Origin: Cupriavidus sp. D39
Lineage (GTDB): Bacteria > Pseudomonadota > Gammaproteobacteria > Burkholderiales > Burkholderiaceae
Direction: 5' to 3'
DNA: 48,786 nucleotides
NCBI RefSeq assembly: GCF_026627925.1
Contig: NZ_JAPNLE010000008.1
Location: 1-48,786 of the forward strand
Both the position numbers and the translations under genes were made by a program. This document shows positions 23,604 through 32,339 of this stretch, piece by piece (position 1 is the first letter of the stretch; each line of letters begins with the position of its first letter). A model generated the notes under the pieces. It had not been told where the DNA came from. It searched no databases and saw nothing but the letters and a program-made list of their open reading frames with translations.

Positions 23604-25417
23604 TCAGTGCTTTTCACCGCGCGCACGCTGGCGGGCAAGTCTGGCTTCGTAGGCGTCGAGCGAGCACAGCCGCTCCGCCTCACGCGGGTCCACCACGCCG
23701 GCAAAGACCTTGTACATGGCGACCTCGAACACGGTCTTCCCGGTGCTGTCTGGCACGTCGAAGCCGACCTGGCGCTTGCTGCGCTGGTAAGCCGCCAACT
23801 CGATGTTCTTGGCGTCGCGGATATAGGCCAGGTCCTGCTCGTCAGGCTCGAACATCTCGGCCACCACGGTCCGGCCGCGGGCGCCGTTCAGCTCCGGCAG
23901 ATTGGGACGGCGACAAAGCTCGCACCCTTGCGGGTTCCGTAGCCGAATGCCTTCGATATCGAAGCGAAAGAGGCGCTCAATCTGCTGCAGCTTCCTCGCG
24001 CCAAGGGCTTCCTTCATCGCCGTATGCCGGACGCCGCAACTGCAGGTCTTCGGCATCAATGCCTGATAGACGTAGAGATTGATGAAGCCAGGCGTGGCGA
24101 GGACACTGCGTGGAATGCGCAGTTCTCCGTCCGAGAGCCGGTCCGCCGCCGTCAGCGCACTCGGCGCGTGGACAGTCGTCAACGCGCGCAGCCCGGCGCC
24201 CGCCACGTCCCGAAACAGGCCGGCCGATTCGTGATCGCGGAGCTCACCCACCATTACAAAATGCGGGTTCATCCGCTTGACCTGGCGCTTGGCCGCGATA
24301 AAGGGATCTTCATCCCGGTTCGCACCGTCGAGCGTGCGCGACACGGAGAAGTGGTGTGTGCCATTGGCAAGCAGCTCCACCGGATCCTCGATGGCCATCT
24401 TGTTCATCCACCCCGGCTGCCGCCGCATGATCGCGTGGGCTGTGGTGGTCTTGCCTGAGCCAACAACGCCAACGAGAACAGTGCCGCCGCCGAGGTGCAT
24501 CGTATTTCGGTCGAGCAGCTGGGCCTGCTGCTCGAAGTAACCGAGGTCGTTGACGAAGTCAACTTCCACCGATTGGGCTTCTTCGCGGTGCATCCGCATG
24601 ACCGTCACATGGCCAGTGGCGCTCTGCATCGACGCCCAGCGGAATACCAGTGCCTCCCCGTCAATGCGCGTGCGAATGCTGGTCTGCTGCGGCAGGACCC
24701 GGCTGAACACGCCCTGCGATCCCCTTTTCCCTTCTGCCAGATATGGGACAGGGTATCGAGCATCACGCCCGTTTCCATCCGGAACTCCGCCGGGGCAACG
24801 AGATAGCCGTCAATGGCAAATCGAATCTGGGAATGCGTCCCCTGATCTTCCACCTCCCAGTGAATATCCGAGGCCTTCTCTCGCAACGCAAAGCGCGCCG
24901 CAGCCTCGAAGTTGTTCCAAAGCGCGCTGGCCGGGCGCCGGCGGCCGACGGTGTAGTCGGTCTCGACCCCACCGCGCGGATCGACGCTGCCACGGGAAAG
25001 GGCAACCATGACTTGCGTAGCCGCGAGGTGCGTCGCCGGCGCTGCCTGGTCATAGAGCAGGCGAGCCTGCCGCATGATCTCCTCCGCTTCGTCCGATGTG
25101 GCCATCTCCCGCGAGACCACCAGCGCGAACTTTCCGCGCACGCCCGGCCCACCCGCCGCTTCCACCAGCACCGGGCAGATCCCATGCCGCAGCGATGGCG
25201 CCATGTCCAATTCGTCGTAGAGCGTCTTGATGAAGATGGGGAGCTCGTCCACCGTACCGATCTCTTCTGCCGGCGAAGCGATCGCGGCGGCGCCAGTCAT
25301 TGACGGCCTCGAGGGCGCAGACGCGGCAAAGGCCGGCGCCGCGCCGGTGAGAACCGTCACGCCCCCGACTCCAGCGACATTGGCGTCCGCGCGGTCGCGC
25401 CTGCTGAACAGTGCCAT
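23604..25417 (-). CDS. pilQ: Pilus assembly ATPase PilQ (one frameshift)
   Basis: A GspE/PilB-type hexameric ATPase, about 604 residues. It starts MALFSRRDRADANV at ATG 25417 with GAGGG upstream, 11 bases after pilP. After a variable N-terminus come ASDIHWEVEDQGTHSQIRFA (N2 domain), Walker A LVGVVGSGKTTTAHAIM (near residue 312), the Asp box AIEDPVELLANGTHHFSV, Walker B/His box FVMVGELRDHES and TTVHAPSALTAADRL. A zinc module CSCGVRH ... GCELC and the tail complete it. The frames join if the C4 run at 24721-24724 has one more C (giving KGKGGSQGVFSR). It powers thin-pilus extension. Confidence 0.88.
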
Positions 25418-25428
25418 CGCAGCGGCCC

Positions 25429-26073
25429 TCACCGTTGTGCCACGGACGCCGGCGCCGCCGCCGGCAACGGCGGCGTCGGGACCGGAGACTGGAATGCCGG
25501 CTGGGGCATGGGCATCTGAGGCGCCGGTGGGAAGCCCGGCGTCATCCCTGGGACCTGAGCAGGCATTGGCGCGGCTTGTCTGGCTGTTGCTGCCTCGGGT
25601 GCGCCCGCCCGCCCAGACTCCAGTAGGACGGCCGCATCCTCTTCCACCAACGGGGCGAACACTTTGGTCTTGCCTCGGGCAAACGTCGTGCCGGCTGCCG
25701 AAATGTCGGCCACAGTGAAGCCGCGCCACTTCGCACCGACGCGCGCAGGATAGACCTGATCGCCCCACCTGACGTAGCTGCGCAGGTTCACAGCGCCGCC
25801 AGCAGCGCGGCCGTCGACGCCATAAAGGGCAATCGTTTGCGGCGAGCGCTCGTGCGTCTTGACCGTCGTGGCGCCAGCCGGCGCGGCGGTCAAGGTCGGA
25901 GCCGGAGCGGTTTTGGCAAGATCCTGCTCCAGTTTCTGCAGCGCAACCTTGCCATCGGCCTCGATCAGCTTCCGTGTGATCGACACGTCGTCATCGGCAA
26001 GCACCACGCCGCACGCAAGGAGTGTGAACATCGCCACGCTCGCGCGGCGGATTGTCATTGGATGAGCACGCAT
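25429..26073 (-). CDS. pilP: Pilus assembly protein PilP
   Basis: A 214-residue periplasmic protein starting MRAHPMTIRRASVAMFTLLA, with a signal peptide ending VVLA. An acidic helical part (ITRKLIEADGKVALQKLEQD) precedes a beta domain (IALYGVDGRAAGGAVNLRSY, RWGDQVYPARVGAKWRGFTV, DISAAGTTFARGKTKVF). The C-terminal tail is very Pro/Met/Gln-rich. In IncI-type pili PilP bridges the inner-membrane proteins PilO/PilR and the secretin PilN. It starts 15 bases after pilO and ends 11 bases before pilQ. Assignment rests on operon position and domain type. Confidence 0.75.
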   Translation of the reverse strand: MRAHPMTIRRASVAMFTLLACGVVLADDDVSITRKLIEADGKVALQKLEQDLAKTAPAPTLTAAPAGATTVKTHERSPQTIALYGVDGRAAGGAVNLRSYVRWGDQVYPARVGAKWRGFTVADISAAGTTFARGKTKVFAPLVEEDAAVLLESGRAGAPEAATARQAAPMPAQVPGMTPGFPPAPQMPMPQPAFQSPVPTPPLPAAAPASVAQR

Positions 26074-26087
26074 TTCAGTCTTCCTTC

Positions 26088-27429
26088 TCAGTTGCGGGCA
26101 AAGGCATCGCCCTTGACCGTCAACATGAATTTCGATTGCTTGAGGTCGGGAGCGGCGTTCAGGTTCACGGCGAGTTCGATGCTCTTCACCACGACCTGCG
26201 GACCGAATCCCTTGAACTCGCTCAGGTTGCGCAGCGGTCCGGTGATTTCCCAGGCGCCGGAGACAACCGGGTGGGTCAGGGAGGCAGCCCCTTCCGTCGG
26301 GACAGTGCCAAAGATCGCGACATCCTTGAGCTCGGCCTTGGACGCAACCGGCCAAAGGGTCTGCAATTGGGAGCCAAAGTGAACGCGCAGGTCCATCGCT
26401 GTCGGCAGCTTCTCCAGCACTGTCGCGAGCGGCGTCCGGGCTCCCACCGGCACTTGAGCGGGCACCACGGCCCTGGTGTCGCCGGACAAGAAGGTCGGCA
26501 CACCGAACTGGTCGGGCAGCGCGGCCAGAAACGTCTGGTTGGTCAGCCCCTTGGCACCCTGCTGGATCTCATACGTCAACAGGCATGTCGTCTCCGGCGT
26601 GGTCACGTCATGACAGGCGATGGTCGCGAGCGTCCAGCCGCCGATCTGCAATGGCACGGCATCGGCAAACCAGCGATACCACGACGCCATCGCGGTGGCC
26701 ACCGGCGCGACGGGCGCTGCCGCTCGCTGGGCCAGGTCCTCGGCATAACGCTCTGCGGGCGTCTTCTGCGGAGGCGGCGGGTGAAGACGCCGCTGATAGG
26801 CGTCGTACTCCGCCTTGCCATACTTCCAGCCGACCGCACCCACCAGCGCAAGGGTCGCGAGCACAAGCAACCGTTTGCGCTGGGAAGATGCACCGGGCTT
26901 CTTCAGCAGCGCGCCCGGCCCCGCTTGCGCGGCCAGCGCTTCCAGCGCAAAGGCAAATGCGTGATCCGGCGGTCGGCCGGCAGCAAGGCCATCAGTTCCG
27001 GCGCGTTGCCCACCAGCTTGAAGTCGCCGTCGCACTTCGTCGGGAAATCGGCTGAAAGCTGAGCGAGCGTCTTCTCGTCGTGCACCACCTGATCGAAGCC
27101 CACGCGGGGCGGCCTTTGACGATGCCGCAGACCAGATAGATCGGTGGCTGGCCAGGCGCGTCCAGGCGGAACACAAAGAACGCATTGGGCACGACGTCAG
27201 GGATGCGGGCCAACGTGGCGGCCCCCGAATACAGCTTGTCCTTGATCTTGGCCTGGCCGTCCGCCGCGTCCAGATAGCCCATGTGAAGCGACTGATCCTC
27301 GTGCCAGATACGCGCGGCCTTGACCTCCCGCGCAATATTGGCCGCCAGCGTCGCAGGCGCGCCGCTGCCGGTCAGCGTGCGCCACTGCATGCCGAAAACC
27401 AGCTTTTTGCCGTGGATGTCGAGAATCAT
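26088..27429 (-). CDS. pilO: Pilin accessory protein PilO (two frameshifts)
   Basis: About 447 residues. An N-terminal cytosolic actin-like/PilO domain (MILDIHGKKLVFGMQWRTLT, HMGYLDAADGQAKIKDKLY) precedes a membrane helix (RLLVLATLALVGAVGW, near 190) and a periplasmic part (PAERYAEDLAQRAAAPVAPV, YRWFADAVPLQIGGWTLATI). It is split over three frames. A missing base in the G4 run at 27106-27109 (restoring GRPRVGFDQVVHDEK) and a second one near 26966-26967 (restoring DHAFAFALEALAAQ) join it. Its ATG overlaps the pilN stop (ATGA). It links the cytosolic motor to the periplasmic part of the machine. Confidence 0.78.
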
Positions 27430-29222
27430 TGCGCTGGGGCCTCGCCCTGATCTTCAATCATCACGGTGGCCAGGACCAACGTCAGGGTGCGGGACTTCGT
27501 CGCAGTCAGAGAGCCGCCGGCGATCGTCGGGAGCAAGTCCGCGAGCGTGCGGTGCGTCATCTGGGTATCCGTCTGATCGAACGCGGTCACAATCACCGTC
27601 TGCCCGTTGCGCACAATCAAGTCTTGGGCCGGAATGCCCTTGGCAATCGTCTTTGGCACTTGCACGGACTGCTGATTCACGCCGCTACCCGAGGTGAACG
27701 TCTGGATAGGGCCGTCCAGCGCGGACTGGTCGAATGCCAGCGTCAGGTTGACGTCGTCGCGCGAAGTCGCATCCGGAAACACCGTGAGCTTGAAGCCGAC
27801 AGTACCCGTGGACGTGGTAATGCCCGGGGTACCGCCGGTACCGCCAACTGTCGATGCAGCCGGCGTGGTGGCAGACACATAGGCATACTCGCGGCGATTG
27901 TTGTACTGAGCTGCATGCCGGTTGCGCATCGCCAGCGGAACCGCCACGGACGTCGTAACGGTTCCGTACTGTCTCAGCGCAGTCACGATCGCCTGCGTGC
28001 CATTCCATCCGCCCGAGGTGATCCCGAGGCCGAAGCTGCCGGCACTGGACGAAACCAGCGACGCTGGCGAAAGCGCACTGAAGGTGAAACCCGGCACCCG
28101 GTCCAGTGCCTTGGTGAGCACGGCATTCCAGTCCATCCCAGCCTCGCCGTTGTCGGTGATCGTGAAATCAACCGTCTGGAACTTCAGATAGACCATCCGC
28201 GAGTAGATAGCGATCTGGCGACGCACGATCTCGTCGGCCGCGTCGACGGCCTCTTTCGTATCACGCAGCGTCAGAATGCCCGTGGCCGGATTGATCTCGG
28301 CGCTGCCCACCATCGACATGGCCGGCACGATGCTCTTCTTGATACCGTCCAGGTCGTCGATGTCCTTGCTCTCGGACTTCACCGCGCCATCGATCTTCGC
28401 GGTCTGCCCGGCGCTACCGCCGGAACTGCCGTTCGAACCCCGAGCGCTCTCCTTGAACTCGGTGGTAAAGGAACTAGTGCCCGCCTTCATCGGCAACTGC
28501 CAGGTCTTGGTAGTGAGGCGGTAGAAGCGAATCACGCCCTTCGAGGCGCTGTATTCCCAATTGATGCCCAGGCGCGTCGCAATCAGATCGAGCATGTTGG
28601 CGAGCGGCATTTTTTCGCTGTTCTTGAACTCAACGTTCAAGGCGCTTTCCACCAGCGGTGTCGCTTGAGCCATGCTGGGGGTGCCGCCCAGCAGGCCGGT
28701 CGGAAGCGGGGCACCAAGAGCAGGTGCCTGGCCAAGCACGGGCATCGCCTGCGGCATCGCGCCACCGGCCTGCTGGTTGCGCGACATCTGCCCGGCCTGC
28801 GACATCATGCTGCGCGGCAGCAGCATGTTGGCGGGAAGATAGACATCCGATTCGACCTTTACCGGGATGCCCGTGGCCATCGTGATGCGCTGCCCGGCTA
28901 CCGCCAGCGGCATGACACGCTCTGGAAAGATCACCCATGTGTCGACATTGTTGCGCAATGCAAGCGGGAGGGTAACGTTTCGCGCTGTCGGAACGGCTCT
29001 GCCCACGAGGAAAGGCTTGGACACTTCCTGTTCAGCCTCAACGGCGGCGCGGTCGCGGCGCATCCGGGCATAGAGCGCACCAGTCATCGCGTCACCTTGG
29101 GCCCGAGTGTCCTCGGCAGCCTGCCTGGTATCCTCGAGCAGGCGCGGCGAGACGCAACCGGCCAGTGTCGAAGATACGAGCAAGGCGGCGGCGGTGGGGC
29201 GAAAGATTCGGTTCATTTGCAT
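27426..29222 (-). CDS. pilN: Secretin lipoprotein PilN of the type IVb pilus
   Basis: A 598-residue outer-membrane secretin with a lipoprotein signal (LVSSTLAGC, lipid Cys 23). The N-terminal domains include a Met/Ala/Gln-rich linker (MSQAGQMSRNQQAGGAMPQA), the N0/STN-like segment FKNSEKMPLANMLDLIATRL, and Ser/Gly-rich loops. The C-terminal secretin channel has QYGTVTTSVAVPLAMRNRHA, the YNNRREYAYVSATT region and LTLAFDQSALDGPIQTF. It ends ATVMIEDQGEAPAQ. It forms the pilus exit pore. It starts 5 bases after the TcpQ-like gene and overlaps pilO by 4 bases. No frameshift is seen. Confidence 0.88.
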   Translation of the reverse strand: MQMNRIFRPTAAALLVSSTLAGCVSPRLLEDTRQAAEDTRAQGDAMTGALYARMRRDRAAVEAEQEVSKPFLVGRAVPTARNVTLPLALRNNVDTWVIFPERVMPLAVAGQRITMATGIPVKVESDVYLPANMLLPRSMMSQAGQMSRNQQAGGAMPQAMPVLGQAPALGAPLPTGLLGGTPSMAQATPLVESALNVEFKNSEKMPLANMLDLIATRLGINWEYSASKGVIRFYRLTTKTWQLPMKAGTSSFTTEFKESARGSNGSSGGSAGQTAKIDGAVKSESKDIDDLDGIKKSIVPAMSMVGSAEINPATGILTLRDTKEAVDAADEIVRRQIAIYSRMVYLKFQTVDFTITDNGEAGMDWNAVLTKALDRVPGFTFSALSPASLVSSSAGSFGLGITSGGWNGTQAIVTALRQYGTVTTSVAVPLAMRNRHAAQYNNRREYAYVSATTPAASTVGGTGGTPGITTSTGTVGFKLTVFPDATSRDDVNLTLAFDQSALDGPIQTFTSGSGVNQQSVQVPKTIAKGIPAQDLIVRNGQTVIVTAFDQTDTQMTHRTLADLLPTIAGGSLTATKSRTLTLVLATVMIEDQGEAPAQ

Positions 29223-29226
29223 GGCC

Positions 29227-29832
29227 TTACTGGGTCAGATCGCACTTGGTGGTCAGCTTCACGACGCGCACCATGTTGTTGGAGTGAAAGCACGGCTTAA
29301 CTTTGTAGTCGGTGAGTTCTGTCGCCTCCAAGACGTGACGCACCGCTGACTTAAAGTCGCCTTGGAACGAGTCGTTCCCCACGATCGGAAGATCCTTGTC
29401 GAGTTCCCACGGTGCGGCCGTCCACCCCGCACGGGTAGCCCACGCCTCGATCAGCTGCCGGTAGTTCCCGTCCGTCGCCGACACTGTCCAGGCGGCAGGC
29501 GCCGCAGCGTTGCTAGCCGCGACAATTGCGGACCCTGCTGGCGCCGCAACGACTTGCGACGTTGCCAAAACGGGCGGAACCGACGCGGGGGCGATATCGC
29601 TCGCAGCGGGCACCGCTGGCCCCGCCGCCTTGGGCAACTTCGCCTTCGTGTTTGCAGCAAGACGCTGCCAGCCATCGCCCTTGAGCGGCGCCGCGGGTTC
29701 GAAGTTGCCTGTTGGCTCTATGCCGAACGGCGTCGCGGACGGCACGGCCGCATGGGCACCGACACACACGCACAACGCGCTCGTGGCAAGAACAGTCCGG
29801 CTCAACCGGCGCATCTGATCAATGGGAAGCAT
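29227..29832 (-). CDS. TcpQ/PilL-type periplasmic pilus assembly protein
   Basis: A 201-residue exported protein: signal peptide (LSRTVLATSALCVCVGAHA), then an Ala/Pro/Val-rich linker and a C-terminal TcpQ domain (about 120-200). The TcpQ domain is recognised by NYRQLIEAWATRAGWTAAPW, DLPIVGNDSFQGDFKSAVRH and the terminal VVKLTTKCDL. TcpQ domains assist secretin assembly. In IncI plasmids PilL carries this domain, so this is the PilL counterpart though shorter. It lies directly upstream of pilN. GAAGG precedes ATG 29832. Confidence 0.75.
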   Translation of the reverse strand: MLPIDQMRRLSRTVLATSALCVCVGAHAAVPSATPFGIEPTGNFEPAAPLKGDGWQRLAANTKAKLPKAAGPAVPAASDIAPASVPPVLATSQVVAAPAGSAIVAASNAAAPAAWTVSATDGNYRQLIEAWATRAGWTAAPWELDKDLPIVGNDSFQGDFKSAVRHVLEATELTDYKVKPCFHSNNMVRVVKLTTKCDLTQ

Positions 29833-29848
29833 GACTTTTTACCTTCGG

Positions 29849-30307
29849 TTATCTAATGGCTTGGTTGGCCGGCGCCCCGCGCTGGAGCGTGCTGTAGATA
29901 CGGTTGATGTACTTGAGACGCTTATCCGGCGAAGCCGCGTTGTAGGCTCCCACCGCATCCCAAGTTGGCCCGTATCGATCCAGGTTCTCTCGCAAAATCC
30001 AGGCGCCGATATAGGCATTCGTGCAAGGCTCGAACAGCGCCTGCCGGGTGATGCCAAATCGGGCGAGCCTCGGCAGATGCACCGTGTTGATTTGCATCAG
30101 ACCGATATCCTCGCTGCCGTTGGCGTTGCGATTGACGGCATTGGCCCGCATCCCAGACTCGTGCTGCGCAATGCCTCGCAGCAACACCGGGCTCACCTGG
30201 TGGAACATCGCGGCATCGTCCAGGCAGTCCGCCCAGCCGAAACTCGGCCCGCAGAGGGAGAGCACGAGCGCCACTAGCGGCGACACCCGCTTGAGCAGAC
30301 GCCTCAT
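29849..30307 (-). CDS. Lytic transglycosylase (PilT/VirB1-like)
   Basis: A 152-residue exported lysozyme-like enzyme. The signal peptide ends GPSFGWA. The SLT domain has the catalytic Glu in RGIAQHESGMRANAVN, the EDIGLMQIN motif, and YIGAWILRENLDRYGPTWDA with GAYNAA near the end, all typical of IncI PilT and VirB1. It opens small holes in peptidoglycan for the pilus or secretion channel. It overlaps the preceding gene by 4 bases and is followed by the TcpQ gene. It is the second lytic transglycosylase of the operon. To avoid confusion with the retraction ATPase I give no symbol. Confidence 0.85.
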   Translation of the reverse strand: MRRLLKRVSPLVALVLSLCGPSFGWADCLDDAAMFHQVSPVLLRGIAQHESGMRANAVNRNANGSEDIGLMQINTVHLPRLARFGITRQALFEPCTNAYIGAWILRENLDRYGPTWDAVGAYNAASPDKRLKYINRIYSTLQRGAPANQAIR

Positions 30308-31524
30308 GACGCCGCCCGCTCATAGAAGCGGACTTCGGGTTGGCGGGTCACGTTAACCGTCTTGCCGTCAGCCGTCACCATCAGACGCGCGCTGATGCCG
30401 TTGTATTTGTAGTACCGGTCCTTGTGCTCACCATTCGACTGGTTGGCCTCATCCCGCACCGACACCGCGATCAGCGATTGGCGGAAACTCAGGTAGGTGG
30501 CCCCGTCCTTCTCGAAGACGCGCTCCAGGCCAGCCGCGTTGTCGCGGGGGAACTGATAGGCAATGCCGGGCACGCGCGCGACCTCCACAGCCTTGCCGTC
30601 ACCGCGCACAGTGAACCGATCGGCGGTGTGGAACGACAAAACCTTTTCGGCTTCATTCCAATCGGTATCGATCTCGCGCCCGCCCTCCCCTTGCACCAGC
30701 AGGTTCGTCGGCTTTGCAGGGAATCGCATCTCGATGCGACCGGCCTTGTTGTCGCGAATGGCCTCCGCATTGAAGGCGGCGTTGAGCGCGGAGCCATCGG
30801 CCTCGCTGGCATCGGTGGCCGCCGCGGTGAGCTCGGGCGCTGGTGCTGCCGTCGCTGCCACCGCTGTTGCACCGGAACCCGCAATCTCCAGAGACTTGGG
30901 CGGGGTGGCCCGCAACGCGATGTTCTTTCGGTCGAAATCCACTTCTGCGTACAGACCGCGCTGCGCCAACAGGCGCTCGAGCGCCTGCACCCAGTTCTCG
31001 CCGGCCCGCGTCGCAAAGCGCAGTTCCTCGCTGAGCGCGATATCCTTCTGCGCTGTCCCGGTCCAGCCGGTCGGCGCAATGGTCTTGATCATGGGTGCCA
31101 GCGCCAAGGTGGTATCGCTCTGGCGCACCAACGCGAGGCCGTTGTGGCCGCCGATCATCGCCAGCCGGCCGATGAACCCGGTGAAGGCGCGCGGCAGGTC
31201 GCCAGTCGGATTCGCAGGCTCGCCGGTAAAACCATGGGCCCGCTTCCAACGCGCCGTGACAGCGCTCCCGTTCGCCGTGTAGCGCACCACCTCGGGCACC
31301 CCTTCGAGTACTACGTACGGACCGGAAGACTGGCCCCCTTCCGCGACGACCTGTTGCCCGGGGCGCGGTTGGATGTAGGTGCTGCTGCCGTCGTTGAAGA
31401 TCATGGCCGGCCGTGCGGCCGAGGCCGCTACTACCTGATAGTCGAAATCGAACGGATCGGTGGGTGCAGCGGCAACGGTTCCGCAAAGGAGCAGCGCGGC
31501 GGCGAAAATAATGGACTTGGTCAT
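30304..31524 (-). CDS. Periplasmic protein joining a VirB9-like and a TcpQ-like part
   Basis: A 406-residue exported protein: signal peptide (IIFAAALLLCGTVAAA), then FDFDYQVVAASAARPAMIFN and DGSSTYIQPRPGQ, which look like the CagX/VirB9 beta domain (DG.xTY motif). A TcpQ-like segment follows (RAGENWVQALERLLAQRGLY and AEVDFDRKNIALRA). An Ala-rich linker then leads to a C-terminal beta domain (MRFPAKPTNLLVQG ... PEVRFYERAAS). It lies between two lytic transglycosylases in the mixed T4SS-pilus operon. A role joining the VirB core complex and the pilus secretin is attractive but speculative. It may simply be a large PilL-like protein. Confidence 0.55.
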   Translation of the reverse strand: MTKSIIFAAALLLCGTVAAAPTDPFDFDYQVVAASAARPAMIFNDGSSTYIQPRPGQQVVAEGGQSSGPYVVLEGVPEVVRYTANGSAVTARWKRAHGFTGEPANPTGDLPRAFTGFIGRLAMIGGHNGLALVRQSDTTLALAPMIKTIAPTGWTGTAQKDIALSEELRFATRAGENWVQALERLLAQRGLYAEVDFDRKNIALRATPPKSLEIAGSGATAVAATAAPAPELTAAATDASEADGSALNAAFNAEAIRDNKAGRIEMRFPAKPTNLLVQGEGGREIDTDWNEAEKVLSFHTADRFTVRGDGKAVEVARVPGIAYQFPRDNAAGLERVFEKDGATYLSFRQSLIAVSVRDEANQSNGEHKDRYYKYNGISARLMVTADGKTVNVTRQPEVRFYERAAS

Positions 31525-32339
31525 TGGGTATGGGTCGCCGGATCGAGTTGCTTGAAGTGGGTCATGAAGCGAGCAAAGTAGGCACCGCCGCGGCTCGAAT
31601 CGGCGCTGTGGTACCAGGCGATGGCCTTCATCGCGGACCCGCTCCGTTGCAGGTTCTCCATCAGGATCGTCTCGGCCACGCGGATGTTGGTCGCTGGCGC
31701 CAGCGCCTCCCAGGGGGACGCAAAGCGTTGGCCGTGGTAGCACCAGTTGATTTGCATAATCCCGACGTCGAAGTCGCATCGCCGGGCGGCAAGCAGGCGG
31801 TTGACCGTCGCGTGCGCATCCTCGCGGGTGGCGAAGAACATGCCGCGTCCGGCAACGTTGAGCGTCCAGGGCCAGGGCCGGCCGCGATAGGCCGACTCGT
31901 TCATGGCAATGCCCGCCAGAATCAGCGGGTCCACGCGACGGCTCATGGCCGCAAACGGTGCAGCCTTCGGTGCGCAAGCCCAGCCGCCACGACGCTCGAC
32001 CATCGCCTCTTGCGCGGCCTCGGTCAATTCGGTCGGCCGCAGCCAGCCCTCACCGGCAAACACGCTCGCAAGGGGTACCGTCTTTCCCTCCCGGACAATC
32101 TCCGGGCCCTGCGCGCCGCCAGCCTCGATCTGCGCACCGATCAGCTGGGCGGACCAGCCTAGGAAGCGCTCCAGCCCGCAGTACAGCACTGGCTTACCGG
32201 GAAGGCTCAGCAGCCGTGCGGCACCATCCGCACGCACGACCACCGCGGTCGGACTGACAATCGCCTCGATCGTTGCCGCGTGCGGGATGGCAGGCGTCGC
32301 CGCGAGCGCCGTCGCTAAGAGGCATGCGCGCTCAATCAC
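31521..32339 (-). CDS. Lytic transglycosylase with an N-terminal OB/SNase-like domain
   Basis: About 272 residues starting at GTG 32339, which overlaps the virB10 stop (GTGATTGA). After the signal peptide (LLATALAATPAIPHA) a beta-rich part (ATIEAIVSPTAVVVRADG, LPGKPVLYCGLERFLGW) resembles a nuclease/OB-type fold. The SLT domain follows, with catalytic Glu in LAGIAMNESAYRGRPWPW, FDVGIMQINWCYHGQRF and IRVAETILMENL ... AIAWYHSAD. It is a VirB1-type muramidase for the secretion channel. No in-frame ATG would fit the N-terminal signal, so the GTG start is well supported. The OB-like domain call is an inference. Confidence 0.75.
   Translation of the reverse strand: MIERACLLATALAATPAIPHAATIEAIVSPTAVVVRADGAARLLSLPGKPVLYCGLERFLGWSAQLIGAQIEAGGAQGPEIVREGKTVPLASVFAGEGWLRPTELTEAAQEAMVERRGGWACAPKAAPFAAMSRRVDPLILAGIAMNESAYRGRPWPWTLNVAGRGMFFATREDAHATVNRLLAARRCDFDVGIMQINWCYHGQRFASPWEALAPATNIRVAETILMENLQRSGSAMKAIAWYHSADSSRGGAYFARFMTHFKQLDPATHTQ

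Noticed and set aside
24605..25768. Extended N-terminus upstream of pilQ ATG 25417
   Set aside because: The extra residues overlap pilP in another frame and are Arg/Gly-rich; a ribosome site precedes ATG 25417.
27429..29300. 623-residue open frame on the plus strand, antisense to pilN
   Set aside because: It mirrors the strongly supported secretin gene. Composition is Arg/His/Gly-rich without any domain; such long shadows are usual in GC-rich DNA.
30340..31581. 413-residue plus-strand frame opposite the TcpQ-like gene
   Set aside because: Shadow of a gene with signal peptide and operon context; no motif in the antisense product.
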